A DNA stretch of 64,000 bases from JBCDCY01 sp039180875 (GCA_039180875.1 JBCDCY010000004.1:1-64000), one strand, 5' to 3'; counted from the stretch's first letter, positions 36,063 to 45,368 are shown. Translations and numbers: made by a program. Notes: generated by a model not told the origin, from the sequence alone.

Positions 36063-37871
36063 ATGGCGGACGCGCCCAAGCCAGGGGCCGACAATCCGGA
36101 GGAGCGGGCCGCCGCCCGATCGGTGCTGCCGATGCGCCGCCTGCTGCCGTTCCTGTGGCCCTATCGTGGCTTGCTGGTGGCGGCGACCCTGGCGCTTGTG
36201 ATTACCGCGGCGCTCTCGCTCGTGCTGCCGATTGCGGTGCGTCGGGTGATCGACGGCTTCTCCGGGGAATCGGCTGCGCTGCTCGACAGCTACTTCGCCG
36301 CCGCCATCGTCATCGCCCTGCTGCTCGGCCTCGGCACCGCCGCGCGCTTCTACCTGGTGACGGTGCTGGGGGAGCGGGTGGTCGCCGACATCCGCCGCGC
36401 CGTGTTCGACAAGGTCATCGGCATGAGCCCGAGCTTTTTCGAGCGCCTGATGACCGGCGAGGTGCTGTCGCGTCTGACCACCGACACGACCCTGGTGCTG
36501 TCGGTCATCGGCTCCTCCGTCTCGGTCGCGCTCCGCAACATCCTGATCCTGGTGGGCGGGATGGTGATGATGCTGCTGACGGCGCCGAAACTCACCGGGC
36601 TGGTGCTGTTGCTGGTTCCCTTGGCGATCACGCCGATCCTGGTGCTCGGCCGCCGGCTGCGCCTGCTCAGTCGAGAGAGCCAGGATCGCATCGCCGACAG
36701 CTCGGCCCAGGCCTCGGAGGCCCTGCTCGCGGCCCAAACGGTGCAGGCCTACACCCACGAGGCGGCGAGCCGCAGCAGCTTTGCGACCCTGACGGAGCGT
36801 GCCTTCGGCGCGGCGCGGCGGCGCATTCTGGTCCGCGCGGTGCTGACGGTGCTGGTCATCGTCGTTGTCTTCACTGGCATCATCGGCGTGCTCTGGATCG
36901 GGGCGCGGGACGTGCGCGACGCGGTGATGAGCCCGGGTGAGTTGGTGCAGTTCCTGTTCTACGCCGTGTTCGTCGCCGGCGCCGTCGCCGCGCTCTCCGA
37001 GATCTGGGGGGAGTTGCAGCGGGCGGCCGGCGCGACGGAGCGGCTGATCGAGCTCCTCGAGATCGGCGACGACATCGAGGATCCGGCGGAACCCGTGCCG
37101 TTGCCCGCGGCGCGGGGCGAGGTGCGGTTCGAGGATGTCGGCTTCACCTATCCGGCGCGGCCCGAGATCTCTGCCCTCACCGACATCTCGTTCTCGGCCA
37201 AGCCCGGGCAGACGGTTGCGCTGGTCGGCCCGTCGGGCGCCGGGAAATCGACGATCTTCCAGCTGCTTCTGCGCTTCTACGACCCAGACCAGGGTCGCAT
37301 TCTGATCGACGACGTGCCGATCGACGCGACCTCCCGCCGGGATCTGCGCAACCGCTTCGCCCTGGTGCCGCAGGAGCCGGTGATCTTTGCCACCACGGCG
37401 CGGGAGAATATCCGCTTCGCCCGGCCCGAGGCGAGCGACGGGGAGGTGGAGGAGGCCGCCCGCGCCGCCGCCGCCCACGCGTTTCTGGAGCGTCTGCCCG
37501 ACGGCTACGACACCTATGTGGGGGAGCGCGGCGTGATGCTCTCGGGCGGGCAGAAACAGCGCATCGCCATTGCCCGGGCGATCCTGCGGGACGCGCCGAT
37601 CCTGCTTCTGGACGAGGCGACCTCCGCCCTCGATGCCGAGAGCGAGCGGGCGGTGCAGGAGGCCTTCGCCCGGCTCGCCGCGGGGCGGACAACCCTGGTC
37701 GTGGCCCACCGGCTGGCCACCGTGAAGAAGGCCGACCGCATCATCGTCATGGACCAGGGGCAGATCGTGGCCACCGGCACGCACGAGAGCCTGGTGGCCG
37801 AGGGTGGGCTCTACGCCCGGCTCGCCCGGCTGCAATTCACCGAGGGCGCGGGGTTGCGCGTCGCGTCATGA
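36063..37871 (+). CDS. ABC exporter half-transporter (ABCB/MsbA-like)
   Basis: A 602-residue fused membrane-ATPase protein that works as a homodimeric exporter of lipids, drugs or peptides. Six transmembrane helices lie in residues 25-310. The ATPase domain (about 345-600) has Walker A GPSGAGKST, the Q-loop in VPQEPVIF, signature LSGGQKQR, Walker B ILLLDEATSALD and the H-loop AHRL. ATG 36063 is preferred to upstream starts because the conserved N-terminal region begins there. The stop overlaps the start of a lipoprotein gene (ATGA), a partner candidate. Substrate unknown. Confidence 0.93.
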   Translation: MADAPKPGADNPEERAAARSVLPMRRLLPFLWPYRGLLVAATLALVITAALSLVLPIAVRRVIDGFSGESAALLDSYFAAAIVIALLLGLGTAARFYLVTVLGERVVADIRRAVFDKVIGMSPSFFERLMTGEVLSRLTTDTTLVLSVIGSSVSVALRNILILVGGMVMMLLTAPKLTGLVLLLVPLAITPILVLGRRLRLLSRESQDRIADSSAQASEALLAAQTVQAYTHEAASRSSFATLTERAFGAARRRILVRAVLTVLVIVVVFTGIIGVLWIGARDVRDAVMSPGELVQFLFYAVFVAGAVAALSEIWGELQRAAGATERLIELLEIGDDIEDPAEPVPLPAARGEVRFEDVGFTYPARPEISALTDISFSAKPGQTVALVGPSGAGKSTIFQLLLRFYDPDQGRILIDDVPIDATSRRDLRNRFALVPQEPVIFATTARENIRFARPEASDGEVEEAARAAAAHAFLERLPDGYDTYVGERGVMLSGGQKQRIAIARAILRDAPILLLDEATSALDAESERAVQEAFARLAAGRTTLVVAHRLATVKKADRIIVMDQGQIVATGTHESLVAEGGLYARLARLQFTEGAGLRVAS

Positions 37872-38347
37872 GGTCCCTGCCGCTCCTTGCCCTCGTCCTC
37901 GTGGGATGCGCCCCGCAGGACGCCCTGCGGCCGGGCGATGGGGTGCTGGAGGTGTACCGCGCCGCCCAGCTCTTCTCGCCCAATGTGGCGATCACCGTGC
38001 TGATCGACGAGCGGCCTGCGGCAACGCTGGACGGCGGAACCTTTGCCCGGTGTTCTCTGCCGCCAGGCCAGCATCAGGTCCGGGCGGAGCCGACGGTGAG
38101 CACCGCTGTCTTCGGGCTCACCACGGCGGAGGTCGTGGCCGGGCCGGGCGCCCGCATCCGCCTCGCACCGGGCGAGGTGCTGGTGCGCCGCCTGGCCGTC
38201 CGGCCGGGCGGGGTCGGCGTCGCCACTACAACGAGCGGCGTGGCCGTGCGCTATTCCGCCGCCATCGACACCGGCGAAGATCGCGATCCTGAGACCGCCG
38301 GCATTGATCGGGAAACGGCGACCCGCCAGGTGCCCTGCCTGCTCTAG
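37868..38347 (+). CDS. DUF2846-like lipoprotein
   Basis: A 159-residue lipoprotein: signal sequence and lipobox LVLVGC place the acylated Cys at residue 14. The core VYRAAQLFSPNVAITVLIDERP, FARCSLPPGQHQVRAE resembles DUF2846, a small family of envelope proteins often annotated as lipoproteins. Begins inside the ABC exporter's stop codon (ATGA), so the two are coupled and may work together at the envelope (inference). Confidence 0.8.
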   Translation: MRSLPLLALVLVGCAPQDALRPGDGVLEVYRAAQLFSPNVAITVLIDERPAATLDGGTFARCSLPPGQHQVRAEPTVSTAVFGLTTAEVVAGPGARIRLAPGEVLVRRLAVRPGGVGVATTTSGVAVRYSAAIDTGEDRDPETAGIDRETATRQVPCLL

Positions 38348-38353
38348 CAGCCC

Positions 38354-39388
38354 CTAGACCTGCGCGGGCCCGTCGACGGCCACCCGGCCGACATCGCGCC
38401 AGAGCGGGGTCGCGCCGAGATAGCGTTGGCGGAGCCCCTCGATCCCGTGGTGGATGTCCAGCTGGCGGCCATAGATCCCCGGCAGGCCCTGCACATCGAG
38501 CCCGTTCCAGGGCACGAAGGGATTGCGGCGGAGATGGCCGTGCAACTCCACCCTGAGCGTCGCCTTGTCGCTCGGCGCCCGGCTGTGAAAGCCGTAGGTG
38601 TCGGCAACCACCAGGGTGTTGGCCCGAACGGCGATCCGCCGGGGCGTGTCGTAGCCGAAACGGGCCATCTCATCGCTCGCTACCCGGAACGAGCCGTAGG
38701 AGTGGTGGGCCCTGGCATCGCCCCTGGCGGTGAGGCTCTGCTCGTACTCCCACTCCAACCGCTCGGGCGTCAGGCGGTGGGAGCCCGGGGCGAAGATGAA
38801 GGGGCCGTCCTCCTCCCCCACGTCATGCAGAAACAGCCAGAACTTGGCCGTGGCGTGGAAGGTGTCGGCGTGGAGCGCGGTCTGGGGATCGGCCGCGCCC
38901 CGGTGCGGCTCGGCGATCACCGTCTGGATGAAATGGATCGGTGCGCCGCCCCGGCCCGCGACGTATCCCGTGAGGTCGGTGAGACCCCGGTCCTGCACCA
39001 CGCCGATCGCCCGGGCGAGGCCCGGCTTGGCGCTTTCGTTCAGCGGCGTCATGCGCGTGACGGTCTGACCCTGGCGCATCTCGTAGGCCTGGTGGGGGCG
39101 GCCGTAGACCTCCTCCAACACCGCGGCGAAGATCTCGGGCGGCAGATAGTCCTGCTTGATGACGAAGCCGTCGCGGTCGAAGGCCTCGCGGTCCGCAGCT
39201 GGGACCCGGTGGGCCAGGGCGGCGCGCCGGCGGCGGGCCAAACGCTCCGCCAGGGCCACACGGCTCCGGTGCAGGCCCCAGCGGTTGAGGCGCGGGCTGC
39301 CGAGGATCGGGTTGGCGGCAAAGGACTTCTGCTGGCCGAAGACGCCGAAGACCCAGCCGGCGGCGGTGAGGGGATAGAGGAGTTTCAT
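38354..39388 (-). CDS. Phytanoyl-CoA dioxygenase-like Fe(II)/2-oxoglutarate enzyme
   Basis: A 344-residue protein with the double-stranded beta-helix iron site: His173-x-Asp175 in ALHADTF and distal His268 in TYGFHSRAP, with Arg270 nearby; Arg279 in TLRVELH is a candidate 2-oxoglutarate ligand. These support a 2-oxoglutarate-dependent hydroxylase of the PhyH superfamily, whose substrates range from acyl-CoAs to small metabolites. The N-terminal 60 residues are basic. Two starts are possible (39388, or 39421 with 11 more residues); neither has a strong ribosome site. Ends 6 bases from the converging lipoprotein gene. Confidence 0.8.
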   Translation of the reverse strand: MKLLYPLTAAGWVFGVFGQQKSFAANPILGSPRLNRWGLHRSRVALAERLARRRRAALAHRVPAADREAFDRDGFVIKQDYLPPEIFAAVLEEVYGRPHQAYEMRQGQTVTRMTPLNESAKPGLARAIGVVQDRGLTDLTGYVAGRGGAPIHFIQTVIAEPHRGAADPQTALHADTFHATAKFWLFLHDVGEEDGPFIFAPGSHRLTPERLEWEYEQSLTARGDARAHHSYGSFRVASDEMARFGYDTPRRIAVRANTLVVADTYGFHSRAPSDKATLRVELHGHLRRNPFVPWNGLDVQGLPGIYGRQLDIHHGIEGLRQRYLGATPLWRDVGRVAVDGPAQV

Positions 39389-39737
39389 CGTGCTGAGTGT
39401 CCCAGTCTCCGCAAAGCTCATCGCCAGAATAGTCGATGTCGGATCAGTAGTCCTCCGGTGCGCTAGCACCGGATCGCGCCCGACCCGTTGGGCTCCGCCC
39501 GTTCGCCGCTCAAACGCCCCACTGGGGCGTTTGCGAGACGCGGCTCACCCCCCAGGGCGGGCGCGATGCGCCCACCCTCGGGCCGGGCGCGATCCTCTGT
39601 TCTCATGGCACATGCGTCAGCCAACCTAGACTTCGTTTAGCCCGGCCGGCATGAGCGATCCAGTCGGTCTCCCGCCGACAGTATCTTTCGTCGCGCGTCC
39701 TCTGACCATTCGATCCGATATGCGCTAAACCCTGCCG
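39389..39737. other. Intergenic region, mostly a palindromic element
   Basis: A 349-base gap between divergent genes. It contains the composite palindrome at 39471-39595, described separately. The flanking parts (39389-39470 and 39596-39737) should hold the promoters of the dioxygenase and ribbon-helix-helix genes, but I cannot pick convincing -35/-10 elements. No coding potential was seen. Confidence 0.6.
39471..39595. repeat. Composite palindromic element B
   Basis: Outer 12-base inverted repeat GGATCGCGCCCG (39471-39482) / CGGGCGCGATCC (39584-39595), enclosing a perfect 9-base hairpin AAACGCCCC-ACT-GGGGCGTTT (39512-39532). The right end shares the GCGCCCACCCT..GGGCGCGA stretch with element A at 34865-34933. 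Non-coding. Confidence 0.75.
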
Positions 39738-39962
39738 ATGGCGAGCGATGAGGCGCCCCGCAAGCACTCCCTGACGCTGCTCGGCCACCGGACCTCGGTG
39801 TCGCTGGAGCCGGCGTTCTGGGAGGCGTTCCGCGATCTTGCCCGGGCCGAGGGGAAGTCGCTGAACGGCCTGGCGGCGGAGATCGATGCGGCGCGACCGT
39901 CGGATCAGGGCCTGGCCTCCGCCATCCGGGTGCATGTGCTGCGCCGGCTGCGGGAGCCCTAG
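39738..39962 (+). CDS. Ribbon-helix-helix domain protein
   Basis: A 74-residue protein with RKHSLTLLGHRTSVSLEPAFWEAF followed by RDLARAEGKSLNGLAAEID, the strand-helix-helix pattern of the alphaproteobacterial RHH_4 family. Such proteins are small and presumably bind DNA, but their targets are unknown. The stop codon overlaps the stop of the converging P450 gene (shared CTAG). Confidence 0.85.
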   Translation: MASDEAPRKHSLTLLGHRTSVSLEPAFWEAFRDLARAEGKSLNGLAAEIDAARPSDQGLASAIRVHVLRRLREP

Positions 39963-41338
39963 GATCGGGGTCGGAGCGTGAGCCAGATGCCGTCCGCCGC
40001 CCGCACCGTCAGATGGGCGACAGGCCGGGGCCGGCGCCCCTTGACCGGCGCAAGCTCGAACCGGGCGAGGAGTACGGCGAGCGCCAGCGTCGCCTCGAGC
40101 ATCGCGAAGCTCGCACCGGGGCAGACCCGCGGCCCGGCGGAGAAGGGGAGGTAGGCGCCCTTGGCCGTCGCCTGACTGCTCTGCTCCGACCAGCGGTGGG
40201 GATCGAAGGCATCGGGATCGCGCCAGAGCCGGCGATGGCGGTGCATGTACCAGGGCGCCACCATGATCATGGAGCCGGCCCGGACCGCGCGCCGCCGAAA
40301 ATGCTCCGGCCGCCTGGCGTCGCGCATGATGACCGGCACGGGGGGATAGAGCCGCAGCGCCTCGCGCACCACGTCGCGGGTGAAGGCGAGGCGGCGAAGC
40401 GCGCCGAAGCTCGGCTCCGCCGCGAAGCTTTGCGCCTCCTCCGCCACCTGGGCCTGGGCACCGGGATGGGTGGCCAGCAGGTAGAGCGTCCAGGCGAGGG
40501 AGGAGGCGGAGGTCTCGTGCCCCGCGAGGAAGAATGTGGCGATCTGATCGACCACCTCGGCCGGGCTGAGGTGCGCGCCGCTCACCGGATCGGGGGTGGT
40601 CATCAGCTTGGTCGCCAGGTCGTCGGGCGCGGCACCCTGGTCGAGCACGCGCTGGCGCTCGGCCACGGCGTCCACCAGCGCCTGCCGGATGGTGCGGGCG
40701 GCCCCGCGCACCGTGCGGCTCCGCCAGCGGGGGATCCAGGACGGTGCGCGCAGCAGATCGGCGAGATTGGCGAGCGGTTGCGCCCGTTGGTAGGCCTGAA
40801 AGGCGGCGTAGACCCGAGCGGCGCGGTCATCCTCGATCGGCACGGAGAAGAGGGTGCGAAAGATCACGTCCGCGGCGAAATGGGCCGTCTCGGCGCCGAC
40901 CTCTACCGGGCCGCCGCCGGCCTCTACGGCGAGGCGCGCGGCGGAGGCCTCCGCCGCCGCCTGGATCGCGGGAAAGGCGCTGCGCAGCCGGCCACCCTCG
41001 AACGCCGCCTCGACGATGCGGCGCTGGCGGGCCCAGACGGCGCCGTTGGTGAGAAAGACTGAGTTGCCGAGAAGCGGGCGGAGGGCGGCGCCGATGATCC
41101 CGGTCTTGTCGAAGTCCCCGGGCCGCTCCGTCAGCACCTCCCGCGCCAGATCGGGCTGGTTGATCAGGTAGGAGGCGTAGAGCGGCGTGCGCGTCTCGGC
41201 CATCCAGGCGTCGTAGAGCCGATCGGGCTGGGAGGAGAACAGGTCCTGGCGGAAGAGCTGCAGCCGCCGCCAGATCCCGGCACCGTCAGGGCGCGAGGCG
41301 GGCTTGGGCGGCGGGACCTCGACCTCCTCCACGCTCAC
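39959..41338 (-). CDS. Cytochrome P450
   Basis: A 459-residue haem monooxygenase without a membrane anchor. The I-helix has AGHETS (272-277), the K-helix ExxR is EALR (326-329), and the haem loop FSAGPRVCPG gives Phe399 and the axial ligand Cys406. Sequence style (GNSVFLTNGAVWARQRRIV, FSAGPRVCPGASFA) resembles the CYP102/CYP4-like soluble bacterial group, often acting on fatty acids, but the substrate is not readable. The GTG at 41338 is selected because it overlaps the upstream gene's TGA (GTGA), which implies translational coupling. No ferredoxin or reductase gene is adjacent. Confidence 0.92.
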   Translation of the reverse strand: MSVEEVEVPPPKPASRPDGAGIWRRLQLFRQDLFSSQPDRLYDAWMAETRTPLYASYLINQPDLAREVLTERPGDFDKTGIIGAALRPLLGNSVFLTNGAVWARQRRIVEAAFEGGRLRSAFPAIQAAAEASAARLAVEAGGGPVEVGAETAHFAADVIFRTLFSVPIEDDRAARVYAAFQAYQRAQPLANLADLLRAPSWIPRWRSRTVRGAARTIRQALVDAVAERQRVLDQGAAPDDLATKLMTTPDPVSGAHLSPAEVVDQIATFFLAGHETSASSLAWTLYLLATHPGAQAQVAEEAQSFAAEPSFGALRRLAFTRDVVREALRLYPPVPVIMRDARRPEHFRRRAVRAGSMIMVAPWYMHRHRRLWRDPDAFDPHRWSEQSSQATAKGAYLPFSAGPRVCPGASFAMLEATLALAVLLARFELAPVKGRRPRPVAHLTVRAADGIWLTLRPRS

Positions 41339-42627
41339 GGGTCCATGTCCCGGAAGGGCGAGAGGGGGGTGACGATGCGCGCCCGGCTCGAGCCGCGCCA
41401 GCCAAAGCGTTCCGCCAGCGTTTTCGGCCCCGCGGTGATGCGGAAATAGTCGTAGTCGCCCGGCCGGTCGAAGGCACACATGTACTGGATGTGCTTGCGA
41501 AAGAACCGCCACTTAAAGGCCTCGAGCTGGTCGCTCGAGAGATGTTTCTTGTAGGCGGCGGAGATGATGAGGGGCCAGCGCTTCTCCCGCTCCTCCGGAT
41601 CGACGCCGGTGACGGCGACCGGGTCGCAGAGCGCGAAACAGGCGCCGTCGCCCCGGGCGGTGACGTCGAGCCAGAACAGGTCTTCGGATCGCGCGAGCTG
41701 GTGCAGATCGCGGCGCAGATCACTGGCGGTCGGCAGGAAGCTCACCATCGGGATCGACTGGCCGATGGTGAGCAGTGAGAGCGGCGCGTCGCCGGCCGAT
41801 CGGCGGAGCGTCGCAGCCGTCACTTGGGCCGCCAGATGGGCGCCGGCGGAGTGGCCGATCACCAGGATCTCGTCCGAGCCGCCCTGGCGCGCTTCGGCCA
41901 CCCGGTCGGCCCAAAGCTCGATCCGCTCGGCCAGATCCGGTGGCGTCGCACCGCCCGCCGAGGCGGCATAGGCGTAGTCGGCGAGCATGTAATAAGCGAA
42001 GAGGCGTCGATCGATCCGCTTGGTCGCCCAGAGGAAGAGCATACCCGCGCCCAACCCGAGGCCGAGGGCAAGCCAGACCGGCAGGCCGAGCCACGCCATG
42101 GCCTGGTCCGTCGCCAGGGCCCCGAGCAGGATGGCGAGCACCAGGTAGATCACGAGGAAGATCGGCGGTGCCAGGGCAGCGATCATCGGCTCCCACCGGA
42201 GCCGCGCCAGCGCCCGTAGAGACCCGCCCCGGACATAGGTCCAGAACGTGCGGGCGAGCATCAGGTAGTGCGCGGCGATGCTGCCGCGGATGGCGTTGCG
42301 GACCAGATCCTCCCACTGCAGGAAGGCGATCTCGGTCCGCACCACTTGCCCCTCGATCTCTGCCACCACGTTCCAGCCGAAGGCGGTGCCGCGCTCCGCC
42401 ACGCCGCGCACGCCGATGGTGTAGCCGGAGATCTGGGCCTGGCGGGCGCCCTCCCTACGGTAGAGCTCGCGGTAGCGGCGCGGCGGCATGGGGTCGAAGC
42501 CCGGCACGAAAAATACCTGGCGGTGGCGTACGGCACCACCGGCCCGGGTCGCTCCGGTCAGCTCCTCGAAGACGCGCTGCTCCAACCTCACCGCCTCCGC
42601 CCCGCCCGCGGCAGCGTCGCGGGCCAC
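41335..42627 (-). CDS. Membrane-anchored alpha/beta-hydrolase-like protein
   Basis: A 430-residue protein with an early VFFVPGFDPMPPRRY strand-loop (about 38-52) and two transmembrane helices (about 152-171 and 178-200). A hydrolase-type nucleophile elbow GHSAG follows (258-262, Ser260). DxTARGDGACF and CDPVAVTGVD lie where the acid residue would be expected. This suggests a lipase or esterase whose catalytic part is split by membrane segments. The annotated start is a GTG with weak ribosome signals; a start near residue 13 (GTG) is possible. Coupled to the P450 gene through a GTGA overlap. No family name recognised. Confidence 0.65.
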   Translation of the reverse strand: MARDAAAGGAEAVRLEQRVFEELTGATRAGGAVRHRQVFFVPGFDPMPPRRYRELYRREGARQAQISGYTIGVRGVAERGTAFGWNVVAEIEGQVVRTEIAFLQWEDLVRNAIRGSIAAHYLMLARTFWTYVRGGSLRALARLRWEPMIAALAPPIFLVIYLVLAILLGALATDQAMAWLGLPVWLALGLGLGAGMLFLWATKRIDRRLFAYYMLADYAYAASAGGATPPDLAERIELWADRVAEARQGGSDEILVIGHSAGAHLAAQVTAATLRRSAGDAPLSLLTIGQSIPMVSFLPTASDLRRDLHQLARSEDLFWLDVTARGDGACFALCDPVAVTGVDPEEREKRWPLIISAAYKKHLSSDQLEAFKWRFFRKHIQYMCAFDRPGDYDYFRITAGPKTLAERFGWRGSSRARIVTPLSPFRDMDP

Positions 42628-42660
42628 CCCTCAGTTAGGAGCACAGGCCTTAACGAGCCG

Positions 42661-43425
42661 TCAACCGATGACGGCGAGTGTCGGGAAGGTCTCGAGCAAG
42701 GTGTAGGAGATCCAGGCGAAGCCGTTGGTCATGATCAGCACACCGATCAGCACCAGGAACACGCCCATGCCCCGCTCCACCTTGCCGAGATGCGCCCGGA
42801 AAGGCCGCATGATGCGCAGGAACGTGCCGAGGAAGAGCGCCGCGGCAAAGAACGGCACGCCAAGCCCGATCGCGTAGACCGCAAGCAGCGTGGTGCCGGT
42901 CCCCACATCCGCCCCCTGGGCCGCGATGCCGAGGACGGCGCCCAGGATCGGCCCGATGCACGGCGTCCAGCCGAAGGCGAAGGCGAGCCCCAGGATATAG
43001 GCGCCGACCGGGGATCCGCCGCGATTGCCCGCGTCGAAGCGCGCCTCGCGAAACAGGAAGGGGATGCGGATGATGCCGAGGAAATGCAGCCCGAAAAGGA
43101 TGACGATCGCGCCCGCCACATAGAGCATTTCCTGCTGATAGGCCGCGATGGCGAGCCCTGCGGCCCCCGCTGCCGCCCCCATCATCAGAAACACCGTTGA
43201 GAGGCCGAGGACGAAGAAGCCCGCCGACAGCACCACCCGCCGCTTGGCCGCGGTATCCGGCGCCTCTCCGGTCAGTTCGTCGAGCGACGAGCCCGCCATG
43301 AAGGCGAGATATGGCGGCACGATCGGCAGCACGCAGGGCGACAGGAACGACACGATCCCTGCCGCCAGTGCGATCATCAGCTGCACGCTGAAAGCCGCGT
43401 CCTGGAACCCTACAACGTCGAACAT
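42661..43425 (-). CDS. ccdA: Cytochrome c biogenesis protein CcdA
   Basis: Inner-membrane thiol carrier that passes electrons from cytoplasmic thioredoxin to periplasmic apocytochrome c maturation factors. The 254-residue protein has six hydrophobic segments and the two redox cysteines in the characteristic contexts FLSPCVLPIVPPYLAF (Cys31) and GWTPCIGPILG (Cys156). The ATG follows AGAGGGT. Divergent from the tusA-like gene, 33 bases upstream of the membrane hydrolase in transcription direction; co-transcription is possible. Confidence 0.95.
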   Translation of the reverse strand: MFDVVGFQDAAFSVQLMIALAAGIVSFLSPCVLPIVPPYLAFMAGSSLDELTGEAPDTAAKRRVVLSAGFFVLGLSTVFLMMGAAAGAAGLAIAAYQQEMLYVAGAIVILFGLHFLGIIRIPFLFREARFDAGNRGGSPVGAYILGLAFAFGWTPCIGPILGAVLGIAAQGADVGTGTTLLAVYAIGLGVPFFAAALFLGTFLRIMRPFRAHLGKVERGMGVFLVLIGVLIMTNGFAWISYTLLETFPTLAVIG

Positions 43426-43544
43426 AACCCTCTGACCCTCTCAGGCGCCCCGGTATAGCGGCGCGCGCCCCCGCGGTCACGTGACAGATGCTCACAAGTC
43501 CGTGGCGTCTTGACGGCCTGGGGCGGGGGGCGGAGAAGGCGGCG

Positions 43545-43778
43545 ATGGACTGGGATCTGGAGATCGACGCGCTCGGCCTGCTTTGCCCGCTGCCCGTTCT
43601 GCGGCTGCGAAAGCGCATGCAGCCGCTGGCGCGGGGGGCCGTCGTCCGCCTCCTCGCCGACGACCCGGCCGCCACGGTCGACGTGCCCCATTTCTGCGCC
43701 GAGCAGGGCCATGCGCTGATCAGGGCGGAGGATGTGGCCGCCGGCGCCCGGGCCTATCTGGTGCGCAAAGGCGGCTGA
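43545..43778 (+). CDS. TusA-family sulfurtransferase
   Basis: A 77-residue protein of the SirA/TusA/YedF family that carries persulfide sulfur on a conserved cysteine. DALGLLCPLPVLRLRKRM gives Cys14 in the CPxP motif. The ATG at 43545 has GGAGAAGG upstream and yields the normal family length; 19 more codons are open upstream. In alphaproteobacteria such proteins may serve thiolation of tRNA or other sulfur relays; the partner is not evident here. Lies 60 bases before gatB. Confidence 0.88.
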   Translation: MDWDLEIDALGLLCPLPVLRLRKRMQPLARGAVVRLLADDPAATVDVPHFCAEQGHALIRAEDVAAGARAYLVRKGG

Positions 43779-43838
43779 GGCTTGTCGGGCGCCGCCCCGG
43801 CCCTTAGGACAGCGCCGAGCCAATCGAGGATCTGAGAG

Positions 43839-45320
43839 ATGAGCGAGCTCGCCTATTCCGAACCCGAGCCCAAGGTGATCGCCGGCGCCAAGGGCGATTG
43901 GGAGATGGTGATCGGGCTGGAGGTGCACGCCCAGGTCGCCTCGACCGCCAAGCTCTTCTCCACCGCCTCCACCGATTTTGGCGCGCCACCCAACTCCCAC
44001 GTCGCGCTCGTCGACGCCGCCATGCCCGGAATGCTGCCCGTCATCAACGCGTATTGCGTGGAGCAGGCGGTGCGCACCGGCCTGGGCCTGAAGGCGGAGA
44101 TCAACCTCTTCAGCCAGTTCGACCGCAAGAACTACTTCTACCCCGACCTGCCCCAGGGCTATCAGATCAGCCAGCTCTACCACCCGATCGTCGGCGCGGG
44201 CGAAGTGCTGGTCGACATGGCCCCCGGCATCGCCCGCAAGGTGCGGATCGAGCGGCTGCATCTCGAGCAGGACGCCGGCAAGTCGATCCACGACATGGAT
44301 CCTGAGAAAAGCTTCGTCGATCTCAACCGCACTGGTGTGGCGTTGATGGAGATCGTCTCCCGCCCCGATATCCGCGGGCCGGAGGAGGCGGCGGAATATG
44401 TCCGCAAGCTCCGCCAGATCCTGCGCTATCTCGGCACCTGCGACGGCAACATGCAGGAGGGGTCACTGCGCGCCGACGTCAACGTCTCCGTCCGCCCGGC
44501 GGGGTCGGAGGCGCTCGGCACGCGCTGCGAGATCAAGAACATGAACTCCATACGTTTCATCCAACAGGCCATCGAGTTCGAGGCGCGGCGCCAGATCGCG
44601 ATCCTCGAGGATGGCGGCACGGTGGAGCAGGAGACCCGCCTCTACGATCCGGGCCGCGGCGAGACCCGCTCGATGCGCTCGAAGGAGGAGGCGCATGATT
44701 ATCGCTACTTCCCCGACCCCGACCTCCTGCCATTGACGCTGGAACAGGCCTGGGTGGACGGCATCGCGGATGGCCTGCCGGAATTGCCGGACGCGAAGAA
44801 GGCACGGTTCGTCGAAAGCTACGGCGTCACGGAATACGACGCCTCCGTCCTCACCGCCGACGTGGCGAGCGCGGCATTCTTCGAGGCGGTGGCGGAGGGG
44901 CGCGATGGTAAGCTCGCCGCCAACTGGGTGATCAACGAGCTGTTCGGGCGGCTGAATAAGGAGGGGGTGGAGGTCGAGGCTTCCCCGGTCTCCGCCGCCC
45001 AGCTCGGCGGCATCGTCGACCTGATCTCAGGGGGCGAGATCTCCGGCAAGATCGCCAAGGACCTCTTCGAGATCGTCTGGGCCGAGGGCGGCAACCCCGC
45101 CGAGATCGTCGAGGCGCGGGCCATGCGCCAGGTCACCGACACCGCCGCCATCGAAGAAGCCGTCGACGAGGTCATCGCCGCGAACCCCGCCCAGGTGGAA
45201 AAAGCCGCCGCCAACCCAAAGCTCGCCGGCTGGTTCGTCGGCCAGGTGATGAAAGCGACGGGCGGCAAGGCCAACCCCCAAGCGGTGCAGGAGATCGTCC
45301 GGGCGAAGCTGGGGATTTGA
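43839..45320 (+). CDS. gatB: Aspartyl/glutamyl-tRNA amidotransferase subunit B
   Basis: Subunit of GatCAB, which converts Glu-tRNA-Gln and Asp-tRNA-Asn to the amidated forms. It is 493 residues, the normal size. The cradle domain has VIGLEVHAQV, FDRKNYFYPDLPQGYQISQ, the zinc/ATP site region RTGVALMEIVSRPD and GSLRADVNVSV; the C-terminal helical and YqeY-like tail ends ANPQAVQEIVRAKLG. gatA and gatC are not in the window. The gene is followed by the AT-rich island on the opposite strand. Confidence 0.97.
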   Translation: MSELAYSEPEPKVIAGAKGDWEMVIGLEVHAQVASTAKLFSTASTDFGAPPNSHVALVDAAMPGMLPVINAYCVEQAVRTGLGLKAEINLFSQFDRKNYFYPDLPQGYQISQLYHPIVGAGEVLVDMAPGIARKVRIERLHLEQDAGKSIHDMDPEKSFVDLNRTGVALMEIVSRPDIRGPEEAAEYVRKLRQILRYLGTCDGNMQEGSLRADVNVSVRPAGSEALGTRCEIKNMNSIRFIQQAIEFEARRQIAILEDGGTVEQETRLYDPGRGETRSMRSKEEAHDYRYFPDPDLLPLTLEQAWVDGIADGLPELPDAKKARFVESYGVTEYDASVLTADVASAAFFEAVAEGRDGKLAANWVINELFGRLNKEGVEVEASPVSAAQLGGIVDLISGGEISGKIAKDLFEIVWAEGGNPAEIVEARAMRQVTDTAAIEEAVDEVIAANPAQVEKAAANPKLAGWFVGQVMKATGGKANPQAVQEIVRAKLGI

Positions 45321-45368
45321 GCTGGTCTGTGCAAGGGCGTTGCTTGATATCAAAAGGATACCCTTTCA

